Part shown: piece by piece, positions 24,496 through 33,218 of the stretch
Layout: every line of letters starts with the position of its first letter
How positions within the stretch are numbered: the stretch's first letter is position 1
Assembly (NCBI GenBank): GCA_021300155.1
Contig: JAJTID010000009.1
Location: 1-64,000 of the forward strand
DNA length: 64,000 nucleotides
Reading direction: 5' to 3'
From: Pirellula sp.
GTDB lineage: Bacteria > Planctomycetota > Planctomycetia > Pirellulales > Pirellulaceae
Made by a program: the position numbers and the translations under genes
Notes under the pieces: generated by a model
What the model saw: only the letters and a program-made list of their open reading frames with translations
What the model was told of the DNA's origin: nothing
Database searches by the model: none

Positions 24496-25881
24496 CTATG
24501 CCACGAGCCTTGCCTGTCTTGAGTGGACTTCGTATTTGTCTGTTACATCTCTTGGCGATTCATCCAAGGGTAGAGTTTGGTCGTCTTGCTTATTCATTGG
24601 TAAGAATACTGGCTCGATACATCTCCAATCCCGTTGCTGTTCGAAAATTTCATTCATCTCCTGGTAGAACTTGATTTTGTTCCGAACAAGACTGCCGAAC
24701 GCCGCAACAATCGCTTTGAGCGAACCCAAGGAAAAAACCGCACGTTGCTCCTGAAGAGTAAGCCGGAGATCTTCAAAGAACGCAAGACGGTCAAGCTTTG
24801 ATGGCAAAACAAACAAAACTGGTTTCCATTGACTGAGCATTTTTCGCAAAATTGCTGATTTGATACGAACGCCGTCATAGCCCCACGATTGAATCGCACC
24901 GTCACAGAACACAGCAAGACGCCATCGGTCGAGCGTGCCAAGATATCGAAGATTGATTTTTGTTTCGTCAAATTCGCGAGTACCAGTCACAAGTGCTTCT
25001 CGTGGAGGTATTGTGTGACTCTTCAAATAGTGACTACAACCGCCCTTTACCCCCCAGTACGGCTCGCCGTCAATCGTGCTCTCCAGGAGTTTTTCATTCC
25101 AACGAATTCCCAGCCATTCTGCCAACGAACGCATTACGCATTCTGTCCGATTATGAATATCTTCAAATCGGATTACACGACTTCGCTCCAATAAATCTGG
25201 TGGAACTTTAGTGTGCTCGATCATCTGACGAAACTTCACCGCATGGTAGTACCAAAATGGAGGTACGCGTTCGTCTACGTATCCTCTCTGTTGCCATGAG
25301 TCATAACCCGTCAACGGATTTCTTACCGCTGCCAGGATTCGAAGAGTTGGGAATCGTTGCCGAAAGTAGTCCGGCTGCCAAAAATGAGTCTGCCAAACGA
25401 TCGTCGGCCGGTCTGATTCAAGAGTTTGGCCTTGGGCCATGGCATAGGCAACATGAATTGCTTGAAAGACAAATGTATGAAATGTATGACCATCCGGTAG
25501 TTGCTGGAACGGGACCTTATCATCAAAACAAGCTAAGTACTCGTTGAAGAATATTCGGAACCTGTTCTGATCGGTACCGAACGAAAGATCACAGTTCTTC
25601 CCTCGAAACATTTCCGGGAAGAACGCTGGTTTGTGTTCGAAAAGATAGTTAAACTTCTCGCAAACAAACTCCAACAATGCGATACGCGTCTTGTCACCAG
25701 ATCGCGCGATAAAGACATCCATTTCATGACTATAATGCCAGAAAAAAGCATTGCAGGATAGTACGTCTGGATGAGAGTCCAGCATGGAATGCAGAAGAAT
25801 CGTCCCGCTTCGTCCCCAGTAAACAATCCCTACAATCTGAGCAGGTCGCAGATAACTTTCTGGAATTCGCGTGTCATTCAT
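24496..25881 (-). CDS. Sulfotransferase-family protein, first gene of the phosphoramidate operon
   Basis: A 461-residue cytoplasmic protein with the sulfotransferase 5'-phosphosulfate loop near the N-terminus (YWGRSGTILLHSMLDSHPDV, about 21-40) and a 3'-phosphate-binding type segment later (RSRVIRFEDI, about 240). The family normally transfers sulfate from PAPS to hydroxyls. Here it lies 11 nt upstream of a kinase predicted to make 3'-phospho-CDP-amidate, a PAPS-like nucleotide with a 3'-phosphate. It may therefore transfer a phosphoramidoyl group to a glycan, or it may be an ordinary glycan sulfotransferase. The C. jejuni transferases Cj1421/Cj1422 have no recognisable relative in the operon. 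Confidence 0.78.
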   Translation of the reverse strand: MNDTRIPESYLRPAQIVGIVYWGRSGTILLHSMLDSHPDVLSCNAFFWHYSHEMDVFIARSGDKTRIALLEFVCEKFNYLFEHKPAFFPEMFRGKNCDLSFGTDQNRFRIFFNEYLACFDDKVPFQQLPDGHTFHTFVFQAIHVAYAMAQGQTLESDRPTIVWQTHFWQPDYFRQRFPTLRILAAVRNPLTGYDSWQQRGYVDERVPPFWYYHAVKFRQMIEHTKVPPDLLERSRVIRFEDIHNRTECVMRSLAEWLGIRWNEKLLESTIDGEPYWGVKGGCSHYLKSHTIPPREALVTGTREFDETKINLRYLGTLDRWRLAVFCDGAIQSWGYDGVRIKSAILRKMLSQWKPVLFVLPSKLDRLAFFEDLRLTLQEQRAVFSLGSLKAIVAAFGSLVRNKIKFYQEMNEIFEQQRDWRCIEPVFLPMNKQDDQTLPLDESPRDVTDKYEVHSRQARLVA

Positions 25882-26586
25882 TGACGCTTCTCAACACTCC
25901 GTGTCGCTAGCAAAAGTTCCTATCAACCCTGCACGAGCATAAGCGACGGCAATCGCCTAAGTCAACGTCAGTCTGAATTCTATGAAACGAGTAGACTGAG
26001 GGCCGAGCAACGAAATTGTTTTGAAGCGGGCAACACTACTGGGGCCTCGGCTTGATTGTTTTTATTTCAGTTTTCGTTGTTCAAAGGAACAGCTGATTGT
26101 GATTTAGTGAGTTAGTCAATGAGGAACATCCTGGCTTGGAGACTATGGGATGCCAAAACTCTCTTCACTTGTTGCCATGAGAGATTCGGTTGATTGATTG
26201 AGGACGACTGCTCATTAAAGCCACATCAATGGGACGTTGATGCCACCCAAACTAGCTTTTCAAAATACTCAAAATCTCATCGGAGAGCTTCGGGGGATCC
26301 AGATTGAGCTGTTCGGAAAATGGCCGTAACCACTCTCAACAGCGACAGCTTCAGGTTTACGTCCAGCGCAACTGTACGGTAATTCCAAGGGCGCGCGACT
26401 ATTCTCGATACTATTGAACAGCTCATTGACTTCTTGGCCGCCGTTAAGCTGGTGTTTCTGTTTGTTAGGCAAGGCGTTGAAAACCGCAATCCCTAACTGC
26501 GAAAAACTGCTATTGAGTCGATTCGGATTGTTTTGCTAAGACATGATCGGGACGCATTGAGCCAGCTTCGAGGTTAGGAAAACAAA
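25882..26586. other. Divergent intergenic region between the two arms of the glycan locus
   Basis: 705 bases with no gene I can support. It should hold the divergent promoters of the leftward phosphoramidate operon and the rightward glycosyltransferase operon. AT-rich stretches occur around 26050-26100 and near 26510-26590. Minus-strand reading between about 26270 and 26490 gives two overlapping protein-like frames (60-70 codons) without recognisable motifs; this could be a decayed gene remnant. Confidence 0.5.
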
Positions 26587-27924
26587 ATGAAAAAGGAACT
26601 AGATCTGCGTGGCGAATCCGTAGTGGTATCCCAATCAGTATCACCAACTATCGAACAACACTCATCTGCAGTATCTGCATTTTCAACACTCGATTCTCTA
26701 TCCAAAGCTGTTGACGACAACTCTTCTGTTCCATCGAGTGAATTCAACGTTTCCATGGTGACACCATGGAAACAAGAGTGCGGAAACGCTGAATACGCTG
26801 AGCGATTATGTGTCGCTCTGAGAGCTTTCTCGGAAATAACACCGTTTGATTTGCGAAATTTCTCGGAGGATTTTGAGCTACGATCGAAGTTCAGTGTGCG
26901 AAACCACTTCAAAACATTGATCGCCCAAATCAATCAGAAGGCGTCCGATATCGTCCATATTCAGCATGAGTTCTGCTTTTTCGGCCGGAGTATTCAACGG
27001 TCCAACCGTGAGTTTCTCCGATTCACGCGTCAGATTCACGCCCCAATCGTCGTCACTTTGCATACTTGGTTGGATAGCAGTGTCAATCCGCACAAACGAA
27101 TGAAATCATTCCTAAAGAACCCGATTGGCTTCGTGCGAGAGAAGTTGCAGAGAAAGGACTATTACAAAGCATTATGCAATTGCCAAGGAATCGTCGTACA
27201 CTCCCACGACACATACTCTCAAATGGTATCAACGTATCCCAAACTGCGAAATCGCGTTCGCATTATCCAGATTCCGATCTCTCCAGTGGAGTCAGGCGTT
27301 CTCACACCTTCAGTAAAGAAAAATCTGGGTGATATTTGGATGCTGCTGCCAGGTTTCGTCAGCCCTTACAAGGGGCATAGTGATGCTATCAAGGTGCTTG
27401 AGCATTTGCCAGCAAATGTCAAATTGGTAATTGCTGGAGGACGACATCCGAAAGACCGCGGTGCAGCACGCTACTGGATGGAATTGCTCCAAATGGTCGA
27501 AACCAAAGGACTGCAAAAGCGAGTCATCTTTACAGGGTTCCTTTCCACCGGTAGCGAGCAGGCCGCCGTTCTCAAGCAGGCGGACTTATTCATTCTACCT
27601 TATAAGGAGGTGGGGCAATCCGGGTCTGCAGTATTAGCTGACGCACTCGCTTATGATCGGCCTGTAGTAACTTCTCGTGCACGGTCGATGTTTGCGTACC
27701 GCATGAGTCAAGATTGTGTTTATAGCAGTGTAAGCACAGACGTCGCAGACTCGAAGGCATTTGCGGAACTCATTGTCAAGCTTTTGGAAAACAAAGAGGA
27801 ATCCCTTCAGGTTGCAAGTAGTCGAGTTGCAGCCATAAAGCGATACTCGCTTGAGTCCGTGGGTAGTGAGTACAAGAAACTTTATTCAGATGTCAGGAGA
27901 TGGTCAGTATGCAAATCTGCATAA
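26587..27924 (+). CDS. Glycosyltransferase (GT-B, GT4-like)
   Basis: A 445-residue protein. After a ~50-residue polar N-terminus the acceptor half starts with VSMVTPWKQECGNAEYAE and HIQHEFCFFG; the donor half shows LLPGFVSPYKGHSDAIKVL, LVIAGG, VIFTGFL and LFILPYKEVGQSGSAVLADALAY. The last block stands where GT4 enzymes have E-x7-E, but the glutamates are not in the usual places, so the donor may differ. It is the first gene of the rightward arm and overlaps the epimerase gene by 16 nt. Confidence 0.8.
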   Translation: MKKELDLRGESVVVSQSVSPTIEQHSSAVSAFSTLDSLSKAVDDNSSVPSSEFNVSMVTPWKQECGNAEYAERLCVALRAFSEITPFDLRNFSEDFELRSKFSVRNHFKTLIAQINQKASDIVHIQHEFCFFGRSIQRSNREFLRFTRQIHAPIVVTLHTWLDSSVNPHKRMKSFLKNPIGFVREKLQRKDYYKALCNCQGIVVHSHDTYSQMVSTYPKLRNRVRIIQIPISPVESGVLTPSVKKNLGDIWMLLPGFVSPYKGHSDAIKVLEHLPANVKLVIAGGRHPKDRGAARYWMELLQMVETKGLQKRVIFTGFLSTGSEQAAVLKQADLFILPYKEVGQSGSAVLADALAYDRPVVTSRARSMFAYRMSQDCVYSSVSTDVADSKAFAELIVKLLENKEESLQVASSRVAAIKRYSLESVGSEYKKLYSDVRRWSVCKSA

Positions 27925-28865
27925 CAGGGGGACGAGGATTCCTTGGAAACGCCTTGTTCAATGCTCTCAACGGAGGTGATGCCTCTGTTCAAGTATTAGG
28001 GCGTAAAGATGGCGATTTGAGTGACAGCAAAACAGCAGAAAGATTGCTCAAAGATGCTGACGTGATTGTTCATCTAGCAGCAGATGTCGGCGGCGTTGGA
28101 TATCTTCGATCTTGCGCCGGCAATGCATTTCACACCAACTTTCGGCTTGGCCTCAACGTCGTACGCGCTGCGTGCGTGGGGAAAGCGAAGAGAATTGTCA
28201 TGGCCGGGACACCTTGTGCTTATGCTGGCGATGCAGAACTACCACTTCGAGAAGAGATGCTTAGAGTCGGCGTTCCGTCGGGCGATACTGGTAGTTACGG
28301 CTATGCAAAGCTCGCCAGCAGTCTCGTGGCCGATCACTTTTGCCCATCCCATGGAATCGATACCGTTACCGTGATCCCGTCTAACCTCTATGGACCAGGT
28401 GACAACTACGATAGTGAACGTGGGCATGTGGTTGCTGCCTTGATTCGAAAGGCGATGATCGCTGACTATTTGGGGCATAAGTCCTTTAGTGTGTGGGGAG
28501 ACGGAGCAGCAACGCGGGATTTTGTATTTGTCAATGATGTGGCAAATGCAATAGCACGAATCGCTACAGATGAGAGCGAGCACGCCGGTGCCGTTTACAA
28601 CCTTGGCTCTGGTATCGAAACTTCGATCAAAGAGATTGCCTATGAAGTTGCAGCTGCCGTCAGCAATAGAATCCATCCGCACTTCGATATCGATAAGCCG
28701 GTTGGATACAATCGCCGGGTTATGTCCATAGAGTACGCTAATCAAGCAGTCGGCTATGAGCCAGAAACATCGCTACAGCGAGGATTAGCGCAAACCGTAG
28801 CTTGGCTTCGGAAAGAAAAGTTCGTGCCCCGCTGGCTGCAGTCTGATCTGAAGAAGGTCGCTTAG
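27909..28865 (+). CDS. NAD-dependent sugar epimerase/dehydratase (SDR)
   Basis: The ATG at 27909 is chosen over 27900 because AGGAGA at 27895-27900 is 8 nt upstream. An extended short-chain dehydrogenase: dinucleotide loop ITGGRGFLG, then HLAADVGGVGYL, the catalytic YGYAK pair, and PSNLYGPGDNYD as in GDP-L-fucose synthase and related sugar epimerases. The Ser/Thr of the triad lies in MAGTPCAYAG. It probably interconverts a nucleotide sugar for the glycan built by the neighbouring glycosyltransferases; exact substrate unknown. 318 residues, normal for the family. Confidence 0.85.
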   Translation: MQICITGGRGFLGNALFNALNGGDASVQVLGRKDGDLSDSKTAERLLKDADVIVHLAADVGGVGYLRSCAGNAFHTNFRLGLNVVRAACVGKAKRIVMAGTPCAYAGDAELPLREEMLRVGVPSGDTGSYGYAKLASSLVADHFCPSHGIDTVTVIPSNLYGPGDNYDSERGHVVAALIRKAMIADYLGHKSFSVWGDGAATRDFVFVNDVANAIARIATDESEHAGAVYNLGSGIETSIKEIAYEVAAAVSNRIHPHFDIDKPVGYNRRVMSIEYANQAVGYEPETSLQRGLAQTVAWLRKEKFVPRWLQSDLKKVA

Positions 28866-28905
28866 TGGTCAAATCTGTTTCAATATCAATAGAAGGAAAA
28901 ATGAA

Positions 28906-29706
28906 ATGGCAGTTGCAGAGATGTTAAAGACTACGGGCTGTGACAGGCGAGACCACGTATTGTCTCATTTGCCCGTGAAGGAGCGAGGAATAGAAATTGC
29001 TCCTTACTTCAATCCGATAACCGACAAAGCAATTCACGACGTCTGGTATGTGGATTGCATCGACAATGACGAGATCCAACGCAAAGCAGGAGAGAATCCT
29101 GGAGGCGTAGGCAAGGTAGTTCCGAGGGTTGACAGCGTTTGGATTCCCGGCAAAAGACTCTTGAAGTGTGCAAACAACCAGAAGTTCAGTTATGCCATTG
29201 CCTCCCACGTTTTCGAGCACGTGCCCAACCCAATTGGTTGGCTACTCGAAATCATTGAGTGCCTCGAAGTCGGTGGAACGCTCGCGTTGTTGATCCCGAA
29301 TCGTCAGCACTCAATGGATTACTATCGTCGAGTAACAAGCTTCGGTGAACTGGTCGGTTGGTACATCGAAAAACCAAGCATACCGACTCCTGGTCAAATC
29401 ATGGATTTCCTTGGAGATTCCTTTGAGGATACTGGAATCGTTGATTACTCGAAGAAAATGCTATCCTTTGCAGACGCGAAACGCCATTACACAGACAAGC
29501 AAGCTTTCGAATATGCGACATGGACCGCGAAAGAGAACCATTATCTCGACGTTCACTGTACCGTTTGGACACCAGAATCGTTTGTTGAAGTATTCGAAAG
29601 AGTTGCAAATCTTGGCTTACTCCCTGTAAATCTATCTAGCCCGGAGGTTGGATTCCCAGGATCGATCCCGGGTGAGTTTCTGGTCTTCATGCAGAAGACC
29701 GAATAG
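28906..29706 (+). CDS. SAM-dependent methyltransferase of the glycan locus
   Basis: A 266-residue protein with AAGGA 8 nt upstream of the ATG. The N-terminus has the GIEIAPYFNPI pattern found in methyltransferases of polysaccharide loci, followed by FSYAIASHVFEHVPNP (motif IV/post-IV) and VGGTLALLIPN (motif V region). Motif I is weak. It may methylate a sugar or a terminal group of the surface glycan. It lies 40 nt after the epimerase and 58 nt before the exporter. Confidence 0.75.
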   Translation: MAVAEMLKTTGCDRRDHVLSHLPVKERGIEIAPYFNPITDKAIHDVWYVDCIDNDEIQRKAGENPGGVGKVVPRVDSVWIPGKRLLKCANNQKFSYAIASHVFEHVPNPIGWLLEIIECLEVGGTLALLIPNRQHSMDYYRRVTSFGELVGWYIEKPSIPTPGQIMDFLGDSFEDTGIVDYSKKMLSFADAKRHYTDKQAFEYATWTAKENHYLDVHCTVWTPESFVEVFERVANLGLLPVNLSSPEVGFPGSIPGEFLVFMQKTE

Positions 29707-29764
29707 GGCAGCTTACCCACCGGTTTTTTGATTCTATTCACCTGACACAGACATCGAGTTCTCG

Positions 29765-31678
29765 ATGAAGAATTTTTGGAAGGCAATCTGCGACTCCTTG
29801 CAGTACGCGCCAGCATTGGTTTTGGCGACTGTTTGCTCGATCGGAATTGCCCTTATCTGGAGTTCGAACATTACCGCTCTATACCCAGTCATTGATATGA
29901 CACTCAAGGGAGAGTCGGTTCAAAGTTGGCTTGAAAAGAAAATCGCTGTCTCGAATGATCGGCTGCAATCTTTGCAGAATGATAAGAATCAAACAAGTGA
30001 TGCCGTGCCGACTAGCAATGCGAATTCGTTCGATCGATTGATTAATGAAGAGATCAGTGCGAAGGCCTGGAATGAGTACTATCTCGGGTGGGCAAACATG
30101 TTCCTTCCGCAGGACCCATTCCAAACAATCTGCTGCATTATGGGTTTGCTAGTTTGTAGCACCCTAGTCAAGCACATGCTAATGCTAGCTAACGATATGT
30201 TGATCGGTTACGTTTCAACTAATATCGTTCGTGGGTTGAGGATGAGGGTTTTCGACACGGCTCTTCACATGGACAAGAAAACGTACCAGTCGTTTGAAAC
30301 AAGTGGTCTTCTGGCCGCTATAACGTCTGCGGCAGAAGGGTTGAGCTCAGGGCTTATAGCTGTCTTCGGAGCGGCAATCCGAGAACCTCTGAGAGTCATT
30401 GCCTGTCTTGCTGCTGCATTCTACATTTGCCCAAGATTACTTCTGCTGTCTGTCGTACTTACTCCCCTACTCATTGTCTGCATACTCTATTTCAATCGCA
30501 AGATTCGCTCAATCGCCTCAAGTATTCTCGGGCGAAACGCAGGCTTTCACGAGGTGTTACTGGAAGCCCTCAGTAATGTTTTCACGGTTCAAGCTTTCAC
30601 CATGGAGCAACATGAGAACGAGCGCTTTCGCGAATGCACAAAAGACATGCGCCGCGCAAGCATGAGAATGATATTCTACACTGGACTGAGTAAACCGTTC
30701 ACGGAGCTGATTGGTATCGGCATGGTGGCAATCACGGTGTGCGCAGGGGCTTATCTTGTCGTCAATAAACAAACCCACATAGGGTTCGTTCAAATTTGCG
30801 ATGTTCCTCTTGAAGTTACCGATTTGCTCATTTTTTTTGGCTTGCTTATAGGGGCGAGCGATCCGCTACGAAAACTATCTGGTATTTCAGTTGTCATCTA
30901 CAGCGGTGCGATGTCGGCGAACCTACTGTACAGCATAATCGATTCAAAACCTCAAGTTGCAGAATCAACCAATTGTTCTAGCATCACGGGAACGCATAAA
31001 AGAATATCTATTCGCGACGTTTGTTTCCATTATCATCCATCACACCCAGTTCTCGATGAAGTTAATCTAGAAATTCCATTCGGGAAAACGCTAGTAATTC
31101 TTGGACCGAATGGCTCTGGAAAGTCCACTCTAATCCAGTTACTTGGAAGGTATTACGCTCCGATTTCTGGCAGCCTTCAAATGGATGGAATCGATTTTCA
31201 ATGCATGTCAACCAAGGAACTTCGACGCAAGATCGCCCTTGTAAGTCAAAGCACCGAGCTATTCAATCGATCAGTACTTGAAAACGTGAAGTACGGCAGT
31301 CCCGATGCGAGTTTTGATGAAGTTGTTGACGCATCAACAATGGCTCACGCGCATGAATTTATCACTCGATCGCTCAATGCTGGCTACGATACCGTCGTTG
31401 GACAAGGCGGACAGAAACTCAGCGGTGGACAGCGTCAACGGATCGCGTTGGCTCGGGCTATTCTTCGAAAACCTGAGATCCTCATTCTCGATGAATCTAC
31501 CAGCCAAATCGATATGGAAAGCGAACTCCAGATTCGAGAAACGCTCAAGGAAATGAAAGGCTCGATGACCATCATCATCATCACCCACCGAGAAGCTCTC
31601 ACCGCTCTCGCCGATGAAGTCTACACTATCCACAACGGTCGACTCATACCCTCGCAACACAAACTCGCTGCAGCATAG
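29765..31678 (+). CDS. MsbA-like ABC exporter (fused permease-ATPase)
   Basis: A 637-residue half-transporter that should act as a homodimer. The N-terminal domain has six hydrophobic helices (the first at about 12-35, the others between 110 and 400) with a polar insert of about 75 residues between helices 1 and 2. The C-terminal ATPase has Walker A GPNGSGKST, Q-loop VSQSTELF, signature LSGGQRQR, Walker B ILILDEST and H-loop ITHRE, all intact. MsbA-type exporters flip lipid-linked glycans or lipid A across the inner membrane. At the end of the glycan operon it is the likely exporter for the locus product. Confidence 0.9.
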   Translation: MKNFWKAICDSLQYAPALVLATVCSIGIALIWSSNITALYPVIDMTLKGESVQSWLEKKIAVSNDRLQSLQNDKNQTSDAVPTSNANSFDRLINEEISAKAWNEYYLGWANMFLPQDPFQTICCIMGLLVCSTLVKHMLMLANDMLIGYVSTNIVRGLRMRVFDTALHMDKKTYQSFETSGLLAAITSAAEGLSSGLIAVFGAAIREPLRVIACLAAAFYICPRLLLLSVVLTPLLIVCILYFNRKIRSIASSILGRNAGFHEVLLEALSNVFTVQAFTMEQHENERFRECTKDMRRASMRMIFYTGLSKPFTELIGIGMVAITVCAGAYLVVNKQTHIGFVQICDVPLEVTDLLIFFGLLIGASDPLRKLSGISVVIYSGAMSANLLYSIIDSKPQVAESTNCSSITGTHKRISIRDVCFHYHPSHPVLDEVNLEIPFGKTLVILGPNGSGKSTLIQLLGRYYAPISGSLQMDGIDFQCMSTKELRRKIALVSQSTELFNRSVLENVKYGSPDASFDEVVDASTMAHAHEFITRSLNAGYDTVVGQGGQKLSGGQRQRIALARAILRKPEILILDESTSQIDMESELQIRETLKEMKGSMTIIIITHREALTALADEVYTIHNGRLIPSQHKLAAA

Positions 31679-31705
31679 GAAAGAGACACACTGCTGCAAA
31701 ACCCT

Positions 31706-31863
31706 TCAGCCACTGATTTGCACAGATGAAATACGGATGGGAATCAATTTCCGCGTTGCAGTGGCTGCTACCGCATTATTGCGATCCAACGAATGCTGTT
31801 AAATGATAAGTCCGAGTGAGGACCTCTCTTCCATCCGTGAAGATCCGTGTTCATCCGTGGCTG
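31706..31863. repeat. Inverted repeat built from ATCCGTG-type units
   Basis: The left arm around 31706-31740 (starting AGCCACTGATTTGCACAGAT) and the right arm at about 31829-31863 (containing GATCCGTGTTCATCCGTGGC) are partly complementary. The right arm contains three spaced CATCCGTG/GATCCGTG units. Similar CCGTGxxCATCCGTG sequences recur in many bacterial genomes as intergenic repeats. The element fills the gap between the convergent exporter and fabH genes. Confidence 0.55.
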
Positions 31864-31870
31864 CGATCGA

Positions 31871-32968
31871 TCACCAGCGCACTAAACATGTGCCCCAGGA
31901 AAGGCCGGCTCCGAACCCACAAAGCAATACCAGATTGCCACGTTGCAATCGTCCTTCTCGGTTCGCTTGATCCAACGCCAATGGGATACTCGCTGCCGAT
32001 GTGTTCCCAAAACGATCGACATTCACAACCATCCTCTCGCGCGGTATCGAAAAATGCTTGATGGCTGCATCCAGGATTCGTATGTTCGCTTGATGTAGGA
32101 TCACCACATCCACGTCTTCCGGACGCACTCCTGATGCCACCAAGACGTCGTTGACACTGTCCTCGACAATACGAACCGCCCATTTAAAGACCGTTCTTCC
32201 ATCCATTTGCAAGTATTGGCGTCCCACCGATAGGGAATCTGACGTCAACGGCTCACGCGATCCCCCACCTGGAATACACAACGCCTCCGATTCTCCTTCA
32301 GCGCCCAGCGTAAAGCTCAATAAGCCATCGCTCGATTGGCTCTTGTTTGATGACTTTCCGCATGGTTGCAACAGTGCAGCTCCCGCTCCATCGCCAAACA
32401 ACGGATACGTCCGCACATCGGTAGCATTGATCGTTCGACTCATCACTTCGCTGCCGATCACCAATGCATTGCGAGCCATTCCGCATCGAACGTATTGAGC
32501 GGCTGTCACGAGCCCGACCATAAACCCCGCACAGGCTGCATTGATATCGAATGCGGGTGCAATGCAACCTAACTTTCGCTGGAGCAAACACGCGGTACTC
32601 GGTGTGATGTGGTCCGGTGTGATCGTGGCACAGATCAACAAGTCGACATCCTTGGCCTCTACGTTTGCATCGGCTAAACAAGAAATCGCTGCAGCATAAG
32701 CCAAATCGCTCGCCGCTTCGGTTTCGCTAGCTTTCCTGCGTTCTAAAATACCGGTCCGTTGAACGATCCAATCGCTATCGCAGCCCAGCGATACCAGATC
32801 GTCGTTCGTCACGATTTGTTCGGGAACATAAGAGCCTGTGCCAGCGATTCGGATCCCTGGGCAGACTCCGATTCGACCGCGTCCGCTGGCGCTAAGGGTG
32901 GAATCAGTAGGAAAATGGGTTGGCAACGCCGATTGCGAATCTGAGGTCGCGATTTCCGATGGAAGCAT
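31871..32968 (-). CDS. fabH: Beta-ketoacyl-ACP synthase III
   Basis: Condenses an acyl-CoA starter with malonyl-ACP to begin fatty acid synthesis. The ATG at 32968 is preferred over 33019, though it still leaves a ~35-residue extension before the domain start GIRIAGTGSYVPE. The catalytic triad of the FabH thiolase fold is intact: Cys in NAACAGF (about C146), His in ILHQANIRI and Asn in GNTSAAS. SDWIVQRTGI and TPDHITPST are typical. It stands alone, convergent with the exporter; the usual plsX and acpP neighbours are not here. Confidence 0.92.
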   Translation of the reverse strand: MLPSEIATSDSQSALPTHFPTDSTLSASGRGRIGVCPGIRIAGTGSYVPEQIVTNDDLVSLGCDSDWIVQRTGILERRKASETEAASDLAYAAAISCLADANVEAKDVDLLICATITPDHITPSTACLLQRKLGCIAPAFDINAACAGFMVGLVTAAQYVRCGMARNALVIGSEVMSRTINATDVRTYPLFGDGAGAALLQPCGKSSNKSQSSDGLLSFTLGAEGESEALCIPGGGSREPLTSDSLSVGRQYLQMDGRTVFKWAVRIVEDSVNDVLVASGVRPEDVDVVILHQANIRILDAAIKHFSIPRERMVVNVDRFGNTSAASIPLALDQANREGRLQRGNLVLLCGFGAGLSWGTCLVRW

Positions 32969-33218
32969 TGAAAAGAAAAGGGACTGGGGTAGGCACGAGT
33001 GAACAACGAACAACGGCAAGTCGGCTTAGCCATCATTAACAACGAGACAGAGTATACCAATCCCCTCAAAATCCGTAACCTCTCAGCTCTCTGCGTCTTG
33101 CCTCAACGAATTGCTATTTACCCAGTCTGCCCGATTCTGCTAGGGTGCTCAAAGACCCAGAATGCGCCTGAGGATAGGCGTTTTGTCATTTGGAAATTGG
33201 AGAGGGAGGAACCCTGCA

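Noticed and set aside
23891-25881. Sulfate activation and sulfotransfer unit
   Set aside because: Not fully excluded, but no sulfurylase is present and the kinase lies inside the phosphoramidate operon; kept as the main alternative in the entries.
26269-26489. Small minus-strand genes in the divergent spacer
   Set aside because: Two overlapping frames compete, neither with a start signal or known motif.
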